From Phycisphaerales bacterium (GTDB lineage Bacteria > Planctomycetota > Phycisphaerae > Phycisphaerales > UBA1924), in contig JAJDDG010000081.1 of the NCBI GenBank assembly GCA_029260435.1, positions 1-37,727 of the forward strand: a DNA stretch of 37,727 nt, given 5' to 3'. This document shows, piece by piece, positions 28,542 to 37,224 of this stretch. Numbering within the stretch: position 1 is the stretch's first letter; each line of letters opens with the position of its first letter. The position numbers and the translations under genes are program-made. A model generated the notes under the pieces. The model did no database searches. It was not told the origin of the DNA and saw only the letters and a list, made by a program, of their open reading frames with translations.

Positions 28542-28998
28542 GACTGGTGGATCTGGTCCACGCTTTGGAGATGGCGTACTCCTGCGGTTTGGGTGCACGT
28601 CCAAGAATCATTGCTTGATTGGTTGATCCGATTGATGTAGATTCAGCGGGAAGACGATATGGAAATCTAGGTAGACATTTCGTCTTTATTTCTGGAGTGA
28701 TGCGACGCCCAAGCGTGAGGGACAGCACGCGGGTGTTCGCAGGAGGTAGTTCCCTTGAGGTGGTTTCTCGTGCCACTGTGGGATCGGGGAGTTCGTGCGC
28801 CGGGTGCCCCCGCCTTTGGCGGGGTAGTCAGGAGCGTGCGCAGCCCGGCACATTTTCGAGCCGGCTTGGGTGTGGGTGACGCGACGATGAACATACTCAG
28901 ATCGCTATTGGTGCATCGATGGCATATCGGGCGATCGGGTGAGCTTTGGTTTTTGCGAGCTCTGAAAATCGCAACACAACAAACGAGGTCGATGACAC
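28542..28998. other. 457-bp spacer inside the cluster with a perfect hairpin
   Basis: No convincing gene. A 7-bp perfect stem CCCCGCC-TTT-GGCGGGG (28808-28824) lies in the middle without a U-tract, so it is more likely an mRNA processing or stability element than a terminator. A second promoter for the downstream six genes could also be here, since other gaps in the cluster are only 13-92 bp. Confidence 0.45.
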
Positions 28999-29829
28999 AT
29001 GTCTGATACGAGCCGGAATGTGCGCGGTGGATGGTGGCGGAAACGGTCTGCCCTCATGGCGGGAGGAACGCTCGGGCTCTCGACGTTCCTGATTGTGACA
29101 CTGGGGATGAATGCGTCCAAGGGGTACAAGGAGATGGCGGTCACGGATGGCGGGCGCATCACCGGCAAGGTGACGTTCACCGGAGAGCTGCCTGACGATG
29201 CGGTCGAGCAGATCACGATCAACAAGAACCCAGAGGTGTGCGACGCGGCTCAGAGTCTCGGGTACCGGGAGGTGACGTGGGTGGATGTTGAGGACGGGGC
29301 GCTGCGAGGGTGTTTCGTCTTTATTCACAAGATCAAGGAAGGCAAGCCGTGGCCCCCTCCCCCGGACGGCGAGTACTCGATTCTTCAGGAAGGGTGCCGG
29401 TTTCGCCCGTGGGCGCAGGTTGTGAAGCAGGGGGATATCCACATCCGTCATGCTGATGAGGGTGTGCAGCACAACATCAACATGGTGGAACTGATCGGCG
29501 TTGAGAAGAAGCGGGCGGTGGCGAGGCCGATGATCAACCGGAATCAGCCCGAGCCCGGTGTTGCGATCGAGGAGTTGAAGACGGTGCGCTCGCCGCACAT
29601 CAAGATCAACTGTGAGGTTCACAACTTCATGTTCGGGTTCCTGATGGCACCGACGCACCCGTACGCGGTGGTGGTGGGTGAGGATGGGTCGTACTCGCTG
29701 GAGAACGTCCCTCCCGGTAAGTACACGGTCAAGTGCTGGCATCCGCGGCTTGGCGTTCAGAAAACCAAGCTGACGATCGAGCCCAACGGTGAAGTGGAAG
29801 CAAACTTCGAGTACTCGAAACCCGAGTGA
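28999..29829 (+). CDS. Cupredoxin-like protein with carboxypeptidase-regulatory-like domain
   Basis: A 276-residue protein anchored by one N-terminal helix (about 18-36). The middle part has GVQHNINMVEL and INCEVHNFMFGF; together these give a His...Cys-x2-His-x2-Met arrangement like a type I copper site. Then PYAVVVGEDGSYSLENVPPGKYTVKCWHP, the typical carboxypeptidase-regulatory-like strand pair. This combination is known in small exported proteins often labelled methylamine utilisation or plastocyanin-like. It would be a periplasmic electron carrier for the peroxidases or the Rieske-Mo enzyme; copper binding is inferred, not shown. It ends 19 bp before the next start. Confidence 0.7.
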   Translation: MSDTSRNVRGGWWRKRSALMAGGTLGLSTFLIVTLGMNASKGYKEMAVTDGGRITGKVTFTGELPDDAVEQITINKNPEVCDAAQSLGYREVTWVDVEDGALRGCFVFIHKIKEGKPWPPPPDGEYSILQEGCRFRPWAQVVKQGDIHIRHADEGVQHNINMVELIGVEKKRAVARPMINRNQPEPGVAIEELKTVRSPHIKINCEVHNFMFGFLMAPTHPYAVVVGEDGSYSLENVPPGKYTVKCWHPRLGVQKTKLTIEPNGEVEANFEYSKPE

Positions 29830-29848
29830 CACTCACGGAGATACTCTC

Positions 29849-31021
29849 GTGCATACGCATCCCCCAACGATTTTCCGACGACTGGCTTTTCCTGCGGGGC
29901 TCGCGCTCGTTGTCGGTGTGTCGATGACGTGCTTCAACACGGCGTCTGCCCGCCAGGGCGGCGCGGGCTACCCACCGATCGGGCCGCTGCCCGGCATCAA
30001 TGCGCCCAACGAAGCGAAGGTGGCGATGGGGCGACGGTTGTTCTTCGATCCTCGGATCTCGGGTGACGCCGGGATCAGCTGCGCGACGTGCCATGATCCC
30101 GAGCAGGGCTTCGCACGCCAACTGGACCGCGAGGGCAAGCCGATGATGCTCTCGGATGCCTATCCGGGCACAAAGCACTTCCGCAACGCCCCGACCCTGA
30201 TCAACACACGCTTCAAGGCGCAGTTCGCCGACGTCGGGTGGGGATGGGACGGGCACATGGGTGCGAATCTGAACGACGTGATGCGCGATCAGATCACCGA
30301 GACGATGGTGATGAACATGGACATGCGCCTCATGCACGAGCGCATGAAACAAGATCCGGTGTACGTCAAGATGTGCCAGGAAGCATTCGGCGGAGAGTGC
30401 AACTCCTCCAGAGGCAGGAAGGCCCTGGTGGCATTCGTCGAGACGCTGGTTTCGATCGACGCGCCGTTCGACACGGGCAAGATGTCTCAAGAGGCAGAAC
30501 GTGGACGGGCGCTTTTCGAGGGGTGCGCGGGGTGCATCCGATGCCACAACGGCCCCTACTTCTCTGATGGGAAGCCGCACAACACGGGTGTTGCCGAGAA
30601 CCTCGACATCTTTCAGAATCCGCTGCGGCATGTTGCCTACCGGGCGGTGCTGACGAATCACGGCGTGCCGCAGTCGGATATCTGGCGCCGGGACGTGGGG
30701 TATTTCCTGGTGAGCAAGGAATACGAGGACGTGGGCAAGTTCATCACGCCCACGCTGCGTGAGCTGAGCTACACGGGGCCGTACATGCACAACGGGATGA
30801 TCGAGACGCTCGAAGAGGTCGTTGAGTTTTATGACCTGGGCGGGGGGCACGAAGACCCGCTGGCGCACGAGCTGTCACCGCTTGGGTTGAGCGATCAGGA
30901 CAAGAGCGATCTTGTTGCATTCCTGCATGCCCTATCCAGCGTCACACCGGTGACGGTCGAGGCGGAGAAGATCCCCGAGAAGTACGAGCCGATCGAAGAC
31001 TGGCTGGAAATTCACAACTAA
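29849..31021 (+). CDS. Diheme cytochrome c peroxidase-like protein, IdrP1/P2-type
   Basis: A 390-residue exported protein of the CcpA/MauG family. I chose the GTG at 29849 (GGAG 8 bases upstream), which begins a signal peptide ending near SARQ; the longer frame overlaps the previous gene. Two heme motifs: C78-A-T-C81-H82 (ISCATCHDPEQGFA) and C229-I-R-C232-H233 (GCIRCHNGPYFSDG), spaced as in diheme peroxidases. TPTLRELSYTGPYMHNGMIETLEEVVEFY is the conserved C-terminal segment. It probably reduces H2O2 or another reactive oxidant in the periplasm. With its neighbour it forms the two-peroxidase pair characteristic of idr operons. Confidence 0.88.
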   Translation: MHTHPPTIFRRLAFPAGLALVVGVSMTCFNTASARQGGAGYPPIGPLPGINAPNEAKVAMGRRLFFDPRISGDAGISCATCHDPEQGFARQLDREGKPMMLSDAYPGTKHFRNAPTLINTRFKAQFADVGWGWDGHMGANLNDVMRDQITETMVMNMDMRLMHERMKQDPVYVKMCQEAFGGECNSSRGRKALVAFVETLVSIDAPFDTGKMSQEAERGRALFEGCAGCIRCHNGPYFSDGKPHNTGVAENLDIFQNPLRHVAYRAVLTNHGVPQSDIWRRDVGYFLVSKEYEDVGKFITPTLRELSYTGPYMHNGMIETLEEVVEFYDLGGGHEDPLAHELSPLGLSDQDKSDLVAFLHALSSVTPVTVEAEKIPEKYEPIEDWLEIHN

Positions 31022-31064
31022 GCGAAACAGAACAAACACACTGCTGGACACAGCGGAGAGAACC

Positions 31065-32303
31065 ATGAGATCGAACAACACAGGATTACGCGGCTTGTTC
31101 GTCTTTGCCTACGCGGGGGTGCTGGGCGTCACAGGCGGGATTGCTCTGGCGGAGGGCGACCCGGATTACGACCCGCCGCTCGCGGCGTTGGGCCCGGTGC
31201 CGGTGCCGCCGGATAATCCGATCACCGATGAGAAGACGCAGCTGGGCAAGCTGTTGTTCTTCGACACGAGACTCACGGGCGATGCGAGCCTGAGCTGCGG
31301 CGACTGCCACGACCCGAAGAGCGGCTGGGGCTCGCCCCAGCCGATTTCCCGCGGGTACCCGGGTGCCATCCACTGGCGCAACTCGCACACCGCGATAAAC
31401 ACGGGGTACCTGAGCAAGCTGTTCTGGCAGGGCAACGCCAAGAGTCTTGAGAGCCAGGCACCGACCGCTAACCAGGGTGCGGTCGCGGGCAACGGCGAGA
31501 AGGACGTGATGGAATCGCGCCTGCGCCAGACGCCCTACTACATCGAGAAGTTCAAGGAGGTCTTCGGGACCGAGCGTCCGAACCTCGACGATGCGTGGCA
31601 GGCGATCGCCACTTTCGAGCGCGCGATACTCTCCCAGCGAGATACGCCGCTTGATCAGTATCTAAACGGTGACGAGGATGCGCTGTCCGAAGAAGCCATT
31701 TTCGGACTGGAACTCTTCCAGAGCAAGGCCAACTGCATCGAATGCCACAACGGGTCCATGCTGACGGACGAGAAGTACTACAACCTCGGGCTGCCGCGTC
31801 CTTATGAGTGGGAGGAGTTCGGGCTCAACACGATCACGTTCCGGTGGGAGACATACGCGAAGGGTGCTCCGGAGAAGTACTACCGCGAATTCAAGGACGA
31901 CGCGGGGTTGTATTTCACGACCAAGCGCCCGAGCGATATCGGCAAGCACCGCACGCAGCCGCTGCGTTACCTCGCGTACACGCCTCCCTACATGCACGGC
32001 GGGCAGTTCTATACGCTTGAGGAAGTTGTCGAGTTCTACAACGAGGGCGGCGGGGAAAACGAGTTTACGGACGGCACGCATGGCATCGAATCGAAGACAC
32101 CGATCCTTAAGCCGCTCGATCTCACCGACGAGGAGATGGAGGCGCTGGTGATCTTCCTCGAGGAGATCAGCGGCGACGAGATCACGATGGCGGTCCCCAA
32201 AATCCCGGTCTACGCCGTTATGCCGGATGTGCCGGGGCTGGATCAGGCGAAGGCGAAACGCATCGGGCTGGACATATACCTCAACACAATTGCAGCGAAA
32301 TAA
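31065..32303 (+). CDS. Second diheme cytochrome c peroxidase-like protein, IdrP1/P2-type
   Basis: A 412-residue paralogue of the previous gene, 43 bp downstream. Signal peptide 1-30 (cleavage near ALAEG). Heme motifs C78-G-D-C81-H82 and C224-I-E-C227-H228; the C-terminal TQPLRYLAYTPPYMHGGQFYTLEEVVEFYNEGG matches the family. A SLESQAPTANQGAV loop replaces the WDGHMGANLND type segment of its neighbour, so the two are diverged and not a recent duplication. ATG with GGAGAGAA upstream. Which of the two corresponds to IdrP1 and which to IdrP2 cannot be told without alignment. Confidence 0.88.
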   Translation: MRSNNTGLRGLFVFAYAGVLGVTGGIALAEGDPDYDPPLAALGPVPVPPDNPITDEKTQLGKLLFFDTRLTGDASLSCGDCHDPKSGWGSPQPISRGYPGAIHWRNSHTAINTGYLSKLFWQGNAKSLESQAPTANQGAVAGNGEKDVMESRLRQTPYYIEKFKEVFGTERPNLDDAWQAIATFERAILSQRDTPLDQYLNGDEDALSEEAIFGLELFQSKANCIECHNGSMLTDEKYYNLGLPRPYEWEEFGLNTITFRWETYAKGAPEKYYREFKDDAGLYFTTKRPSDIGKHRTQPLRYLAYTPPYMHGGQFYTLEEVVEFYNEGGGENEFTDGTHGIESKTPILKPLDLTDEEMEALVIFLEEISGDEITMAVPKIPVYAVMPDVPGLDQAKAKRIGLDIYLNTIAAK

Positions 32304-32315
32304 CCAGGTGATCTA

Positions 32316-32861
32316 ATGACGAACGAGAGCAACGAGATACCGGTCCTGAGCAACTGCATGTCGCGACGCCAGCTGCTGTTCCGCGGCGCAGCTGCGGTCA
32401 CGGGAACGGTGCTGCTGAGCAGTTTCCCCGGGAGCAACGGCGAGGCTCTCGCCGCAAGAGTCACGACCTATCCGCGGCTGGCGATCGGAAAACTGAGCAA
32501 GCTCAACGTGAACGAGCCGGGTTGGTTCGTCTACCCGGACAAGAGCGCGGCGAATATCCTCATCAAGCTCGGGGAGCCCGCGGGCGGCGGGATCGGTCCT
32601 GATCAAGACATCGTTGCATTCAGTCAGATCTGCCCGCACATGGGCGGCCCGCTGGGGGGCACGTACAAGCCGAACGATCAGGCGCTTGGGCCTTGCCCGC
32701 TGCACCAGACTTCGTTCGACCTGACGCGCCACGGCATGGTGATCGCCGGTCATGCGACGGAGAGCCTGCCGCAGATCGTGCTCGAACTCGACGGTGATGA
32801 CATCTATGCAACCGGCATTCTCGGGTTGCTCTACGGTCGGTGCGACAATCTGAAAAGCTAA
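32316..32861 (+). CDS. idrB: Tat-exported Rieske [2Fe-2S] small subunit (IdrB/AioB-like)
   Basis: A 181-residue protein. The twin-arginine signal SRRQLLFRGAAAV has Arg17-Arg18, followed by a hydrophobic stretch to SNGEALA. The Rieske cluster ligands are C106-P-H108 and C127-P-L-H130, in CPHMGG and CPLHQTSFD, as in the small subunit of arsenite oxidase and iodate reductase. It should be folded in the cytoplasm with its partner and exported by the Tat pathway, carrying the signal for both. It lies 12 bp after the second peroxidase and its end is 20 bp before the molybdopterin subunit start. The IdrB assignment rests on neighbours; AioB is the alternative. Confidence 0.78.
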   Translation: MTNESNEIPVLSNCMSRRQLLFRGAAAVTGTVLLSSFPGSNGEALAARVTTYPRLAIGKLSKLNVNEPGWFVYPDKSAANILIKLGEPAGGGIGPDQDIVAFSQICPHMGGPLGGTYKPNDQALGPCPLHQTSFDLTRHGMVIAGHATESLPQIVLELDGDDIYATGILGLLYGRCDNLKS

Positions 32862-32881
32862 CGAACGAAGGAACATGGATC

Positions 32882-35578
32882 ATGTCCAGGAAAGTCACGC
32901 TTCCGCTCTTCCAGCCATCGGATAAGGTTCCGCTGCCCCCCGCAAACGCGGAGGTGCTGACAACATGCTGCGATTACTGCATCGTCGCGTGCGGCTACAA
33001 GGTGTACCGGTGGCCGGCGGAGGGTCCGCACGGCGGAATGAAAAAACACGAGAATGCCTTGAATCGTGACTACAACCTGCACGCGCTGCAGGGCAACTGG
33101 GTCGGGCCGAACCAGTTCACGCAGGCAATCCACAAGGGGAAGCTGCACAACATCGCCATCGTCGCGGATGCTGATTCCGAGGTGGTGAATGTCGGCGGCG
33201 ATTACAGCATCCGAGGGGGATGCATAGCGCAGAAGGTCTACAACAAAGACAAGCCGACGAAGGACCGCCTCAAGCAACCGCTGCTGCGTATCAACGGCGA
33301 GTTGACCCCGGTGAGCTGGGAGCTGGCGCTCGATGCCGCGGCGGAAGTCTCCAAGCACGTGATCAAGAAGTACGGCGAATCCGCATGGGCGATGAAATAC
33401 TACAGCTACCAGTTCTTCGAGAACACATACGCCTTAACGCGCCTTGCGCTCAAGAGCATCAATACCCCCGCGGTTTCCCAGCATGACCACCCCTCGATTG
33501 TTGACGCGACACCCGGGTGGACGGACATCGGCTACGACGCTTTTTCGGGGTCGTACGAGGACTTCGCGAACGCGGACTGCATCGTGATCTCGGGGAGCGA
33601 TCCGTACGAAACGAAAACCGTTCTATGGAACGAGTGGATCATGCGAAAGGGGATACTCGCCAACAAGGCCAAACTCGTGATGATCAACCCGAGGAAGACG
33701 ATGGGTGTTGCCATCGCGGAGAAACATGGCGGGCTGCATCTTGATGTGAATCCCGGGTCCGACACGCCGGTGCACATGGCGATCCAGCGGATCATTCTCG
33801 AAAACGGGTGGGAAGATAAAGCGTTCATCGAGCAGTGGGTGAACAACTTCTGGGAGACGGATTCCGGCTTCGGACAGGGGACGCGCAATACGCCGTGGCA
33901 GTGGCGGACCACGTGGGGGCATTTCCAGGTGAAGGGGTTCGACGACTGGAAAGAGTGGCTGCTCTCGCAGGAGGAATCGAAACCGAATGTCGCGGCGAAG
34001 ATAGCGGGCATCGATCCCGCGAAGCTGTACCAGGCCGCGGAGATGATGGGCAAACCCAAAGCCAACGGCGAGCGGAAAAAGACAACGATCGCCATCGAGA
34101 AGGGGTGCTACTGGTCCAACAACTATCTGAACACGGTCTCGATCGGCACGCTCGGAGTCATCCTTGGATGCGGCGGAAGGTCGGGGCGGATCATCACGCG
34201 CCTCGGCGGGCACCAGCGCGGCGGGCGCAGCGGCGGCAAGTACCCGACTTGGAAGTCACCGTACAAGGTGGGTGGACGCCGGCGCCATCGCATGGACCTG
34301 GACCGGTGGGTGCAGGACGGTCACGTGCGGTTCGCCTATGTCGTGGGTACGACCTGGGTGCAGGCGATGTGCGGTTCGACGGAACTCGCCGATGTGTTCC
34401 GCAAGAGCACGCGCGGCAACCCCCACCAGATACGATCCGCCGACCGGGCGCACGTGATCCAGACGCTCAAGAAACGTGTCGATTCCGGCGGCATGGTGAT
34501 CGCCAACCAGGACATCTACCTGATCGATCCCATCGGCGCGGAGTTCGCGGACATCATCCTCCCGGCTGCGACGTGGGGCGAATCGAGTTTCACGCGCTGC
34601 AACGGCGAACGACGCATCCGCCTGTACTCCAAGTTCTACGACCCGCCGGGTGACGCGAAGCCCGACTGGAAGATTGTCTCGATGCTCGCGAAGAAAATGG
34701 GCTTCCAGGGGTACGACTGGGAAGAGCCCAACGATGTCTTCGAAGAATCCTGCCGCTTCAGCCGTGGATCTCGAACCGACTACAACGTCCTGCGCACTAT
34801 CGCGAAGCGCAAGGGCATGAAAGCCCATGATCTGTTGCGGGACTACGGCACCGAAGGATTGCAGTGCCCGCTGCTGCTCGATGGCGAGAAAATCCTTGAA
34901 ACCAAGCGTCTGCACGATTGGCAGCGCGACGATCTGCCGGACACCGGGCCGGAGGGCGTGAGCGTGCAGGGCAAGAACCTGATGGCGTTCAAGACCCAGA
35001 CCGGCAAACTCAACCTGCTGAAATCACCATGGGCGATCTGGTCAGACTTCTATGACTACATGACACCCAAGGGCGATGAGCTATGGGTTACCAACGGGCG
35101 GATCAACGAGATCTGGCAGTCCGGGTTCGACGATGTGGAACGCCGCCCCTACATCCAGCAACGATGGCCGGAGAACTTCCTCGAGATCCATGAGGACGAC
35201 GCGAGAAAACGCGGGATCGAGTCCGGCGACATGGTCCGGATCGAGTCAAAGCGTGTCCCCGTGCAGAAGGATTTTAATCTGGGTGTGAAGAGCGATGACA
35301 TGTTCTTCAGCGGGCTGATGAAGCGCGGACACATCAAGATCGTCTCCGGCAGCTTCGAGGCTGTGGCGATTGTCACGCCGGTCGTAAAGAAGGGGGTCGT
35401 ATTCACGAACTTCCTGGACAAGGGCCAGCCGGCCAACAGCATCACACCGCGTGTACCGGATCCGATGTCAATGAACTACCGCTTCAAACTCTCTTCCGGC
35501 ACGATCACGAAGATCGGTGAGTCACCGTATAAAAACGACTTCTCGCGGATGAGCTTCAAGAGACGGAACATCGTATAG
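32882..35578 (+). CDS. idrA: AioA/IdrA-family molybdopterin oxidoreductase, probable iodate reductase large subunit
   Basis: An 898-residue DMSO-reductase-family enzyme. Cys30-x2-Cys33-x3-Cys37 (CDYCIVACGY) with Ser109 72 residues on, where most relatives have a fourth Cys, indicates a [3Fe-4S] cluster as in AioA. Molybdopterin-binding segments include SGSDPYETKTV, NPRKTMGVAIAE and VNPGSDTP; R440-L-G-G-H444 corresponds to an Arg/His pair near the AioA active site. The C-terminus (ITKIGESPY, then SFKRRNIV) is AioA-like. No signal peptide, so export must piggyback on the Rieske subunit. ATG with AAGGAA 8 bases upstream. The adjacent peroxidase pair favours iodate reduction; arsenite or another oxyanion is not excluded. 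Confidence 0.75.
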   Translation: MSRKVTLPLFQPSDKVPLPPANAEVLTTCCDYCIVACGYKVYRWPAEGPHGGMKKHENALNRDYNLHALQGNWVGPNQFTQAIHKGKLHNIAIVADADSEVVNVGGDYSIRGGCIAQKVYNKDKPTKDRLKQPLLRINGELTPVSWELALDAAAEVSKHVIKKYGESAWAMKYYSYQFFENTYALTRLALKSINTPAVSQHDHPSIVDATPGWTDIGYDAFSGSYEDFANADCIVISGSDPYETKTVLWNEWIMRKGILANKAKLVMINPRKTMGVAIAEKHGGLHLDVNPGSDTPVHMAIQRIILENGWEDKAFIEQWVNNFWETDSGFGQGTRNTPWQWRTTWGHFQVKGFDDWKEWLLSQEESKPNVAAKIAGIDPAKLYQAAEMMGKPKANGERKKTTIAIEKGCYWSNNYLNTVSIGTLGVILGCGGRSGRIITRLGGHQRGGRSGGKYPTWKSPYKVGGRRRHRMDLDRWVQDGHVRFAYVVGTTWVQAMCGSTELADVFRKSTRGNPHQIRSADRAHVIQTLKKRVDSGGMVIANQDIYLIDPIGAEFADIILPAATWGESSFTRCNGERRIRLYSKFYDPPGDAKPDWKIVSMLAKKMGFQGYDWEEPNDVFEESCRFSRGSRTDYNVLRTIAKRKGMKAHDLLRDYGTEGLQCPLLLDGEKILETKRLHDWQRDDLPDTGPEGVSVQGKNLMAFKTQTGKLNLLKSPWAIWSDFYDYMTPKGDELWVTNGRINEIWQSGFDDVERRPYIQQRWPENFLEIHEDDARKRGIESGDMVRIESKRVPVQKDFNLGVKSDDMFFSGLMKRGHIKIVSGSFEAVAIVTPVVKKGVVFTNFLDKGQPANSITPRVPDPMSMNYRFKLSSGTITKIGESPYKNDFSRMSFKRRNIV

Positions 35579-35602
35579 ACCATATTTCTGCACCGAATAG
35601 CG

Positions 35603-35642
35603 GAGGCGATCGATGTGGCTCGGCGATCGGATGCCTCTTTAC
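35603..35642 (+). terminator. Possible attenuating hairpin between the large subunit and porin genes
   Basis: GAGGC (35603-35607) with GCCTC (35633-35637) and GATCG with CGATC inside, four unpaired bases on one side, followed by only TTT. It may terminate part of the transcripts and lower porin expression. Confidence 0.35.
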
Positions 35643-35670
35643 CGCGCCGGGCAACATGGAACTCCGCATT

Positions 35671-36792
35671 ATGAAACGCTTCCTGACAGTCGCCGCCGCG
35701 ACGCTCTGCGCGTCCATCGGGCAGAGCGCCGTTTGCGACATTGATCTGGATGAGGATGGTATTTTCAGCGCGTACGGTGATCTGCGTCTGCGCTGGGAGT
35801 CCGACTTTGATTCACAGAATGGGAGTGGGGTGCCGCGCGACGATCGAGATCGTTTCCGCATCCGCGCGCGTGTCGGGCTCAAGATCAAACCCAGCGAGGC
35901 GTTTATGTTCAACGTCCGCCTTCGTTCTGGCAACAACAACAGCCAGCAGTCACCCCATGTCACGCTCTGGCAGGACAAGGGTGACGAGGGGGACCAGGAC
36001 GATGTGAACGTCGATCGCCTGTGGGGTAAATGGAACATCAGCGAAATGTCGAGCCTGACAATCGGGCGCAACGGGCTCGCGATCTGGAAGCCCAACGAGA
36101 TGTTCTGGGATGATGATGTCTATGTTGACGGGCTCTCATTTACGCACAAACGCAAGAACGACGATGCGACATGGACATTCAACGTCGCACTTGCATTACT
36201 GCCCGACGGCGATGCGAGTCACGCCACCAATGAGCGGAGCCAGGTGGTTGCCGGGCAGATCGTCTTCAAGAAAAATATCAATGAGAATCCGCTGACGCTC
36301 GCCGAAGCGTTGGTCTACATCCATGATGATAATGACACCGCCAATGCCGTGAACGACGACGAGAACGCCTTCTACTCGTACACGAACGCGCAGTACGTCT
36401 TCAATTCCGCCACAAAGATGCCCCTGAAGATCGGTGCGGACCTGATGGTTAATTTCCTGGATGGTGTCGAAGGCGACCACGAAGACGACCGTATCGGCTT
36501 CGATGTCTACGCGAGGCTCGGGCGGTACAAAGAGCCGGGCGATTGGACGCTCGGGTACTCGTTTGCCCGGATCGAAAAATGGTCCGTCTCGCGGTATATG
36601 GCCCAGGACGACTGGGTCCGGTGGGGCTCGTCGACCCAGACACGATCCAGTGATTTCTACGGGCACGAGATCCGAGCCGGTATCGTGATCGCGAACAACG
36701 TCAAACTGCTCGCACGCTACTACATCGCGGAATCCATCAACTCTGTGGAAGACGGGCAGCGATTCCGAATCGATCTGAACATCAAGTTCTGA
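35671..36792 (+). CDS. Putative outer-membrane porin (beta-barrel)
   Basis: About 373 residues from the ATG at 35671; an in-frame ATG at 35656 would add five residues. The signal peptide MKRFLTVAAATLCASIGQSAVC is followed by YGDLRLRWESDFDSQN and DRDRFRIRARVGLKIKPS, the opening strands of the putative-porin family, then regular alternating strands (FNVRLRSGNNN, LTIGRNGLAIW, LLARYYIAESINS) and a terminal phenylalanine (NIKF). It closes the cluster 92 bp after the large subunit and may admit the oxyanion substrate to the periplasm. Ion specificity is not readable. Confidence 0.75.
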   Translation: MKRFLTVAAATLCASIGQSAVCDIDLDEDGIFSAYGDLRLRWESDFDSQNGSGVPRDDRDRFRIRARVGLKIKPSEAFMFNVRLRSGNNNSQQSPHVTLWQDKGDEGDQDDVNVDRLWGKWNISEMSSLTIGRNGLAIWKPNEMFWDDDVYVDGLSFTHKRKNDDATWTFNVALALLPDGDASHATNERSQVVAGQIVFKKNINENPLTLAEALVYIHDDNDTANAVNDDENAFYSYTNAQYVFNSATKMPLKIGADLMVNFLDGVEGDHEDDRIGFDVYARLGRYKEPGDWTLGYSFARIEKWSVSRYMAQDDWVRWGSSTQTRSSDFYGHEIRAGIVIANNVKLLARYYIAESINSVEDGQRFRIDLNIKF

Positions 36793-36939
36793 TCATCGCA
36801 TGTACCCATTCTGCCAGATTGCCGTGATAGGTTGGTTTGTGTTTCCATGCACCATCCGCAATCCACGTCAACCGCATGATCCCCGCGCCGCCGGATCGGT
36901 ACGGGACTACCAAGAATAACACAATGCCACGGGATCCCT

Positions 36940-37224
36940 CTACCGACCGCGGGACTTCCAAGGCCCGCGCCCCATGAGCAGCCAGTTAGCAGAAGCACCA
37001 AATGAATCGCAGAGCGCCGCAAGGAAATGTGCTGGTGGTGGGATCATCCCCAACCGCCAACGACGGACAGATTCATAGTTCACGTCGAGGATGTGGCCGA
37101 GTTCCGCGTTCGTGTAGCCAAATGTGAGCCAGCGGATACGCTTACTAAGTTCCGGATCAACCAGATTGATCGACTTATTGGTACTGGTCTTTTTCGGGGA
37201 TCCGGTATTCGTTGTTCTGGGCAT
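36940..37224 (-). CDS. Small HTH DNA-binding protein (Cro/CI-like)
   Basis: 94 residues. After a basic N-terminus, LSKRIRWLTFGYTNAELGHILDVNYESVRRWRLGMIPPP is a helix-turn-helix, and FGASANWLLMGRGPW is the segment that follows the HTH in many phage-type Cro/CI repressors (SANWLLTG). A small regulator of a mobile or accessory locus is likely. It is transcribed towards the porin gene and its first 50 bases overlap the upstream minus-strand frame. Confidence 0.6.
   Translation of the reverse strand: MPRTTNTGSPKKTSTNKSINLVDPELSKRIRWLTFGYTNAELGHILDVNYESVRRWRLGMIPPPAHFLAALCDSFGASANWLLMGRGPWKSRGR

Noticed and set aside
28755..29006. An 83-residue frame in the cluster spacer
   Set aside because: No ribosome site or domain; it contains the perfect hairpin and runs into the start of the next gene in another frame.
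24427..36792. Reading the cluster as an arsenite oxidase operon
   Set aside because: No ars, aioXSR, phosphate-like binding protein or cytochrome c552 gene is present, and the paired diheme peroxidases fit the iodate system better. It is kept as an alternative for the enzyme's substrate.
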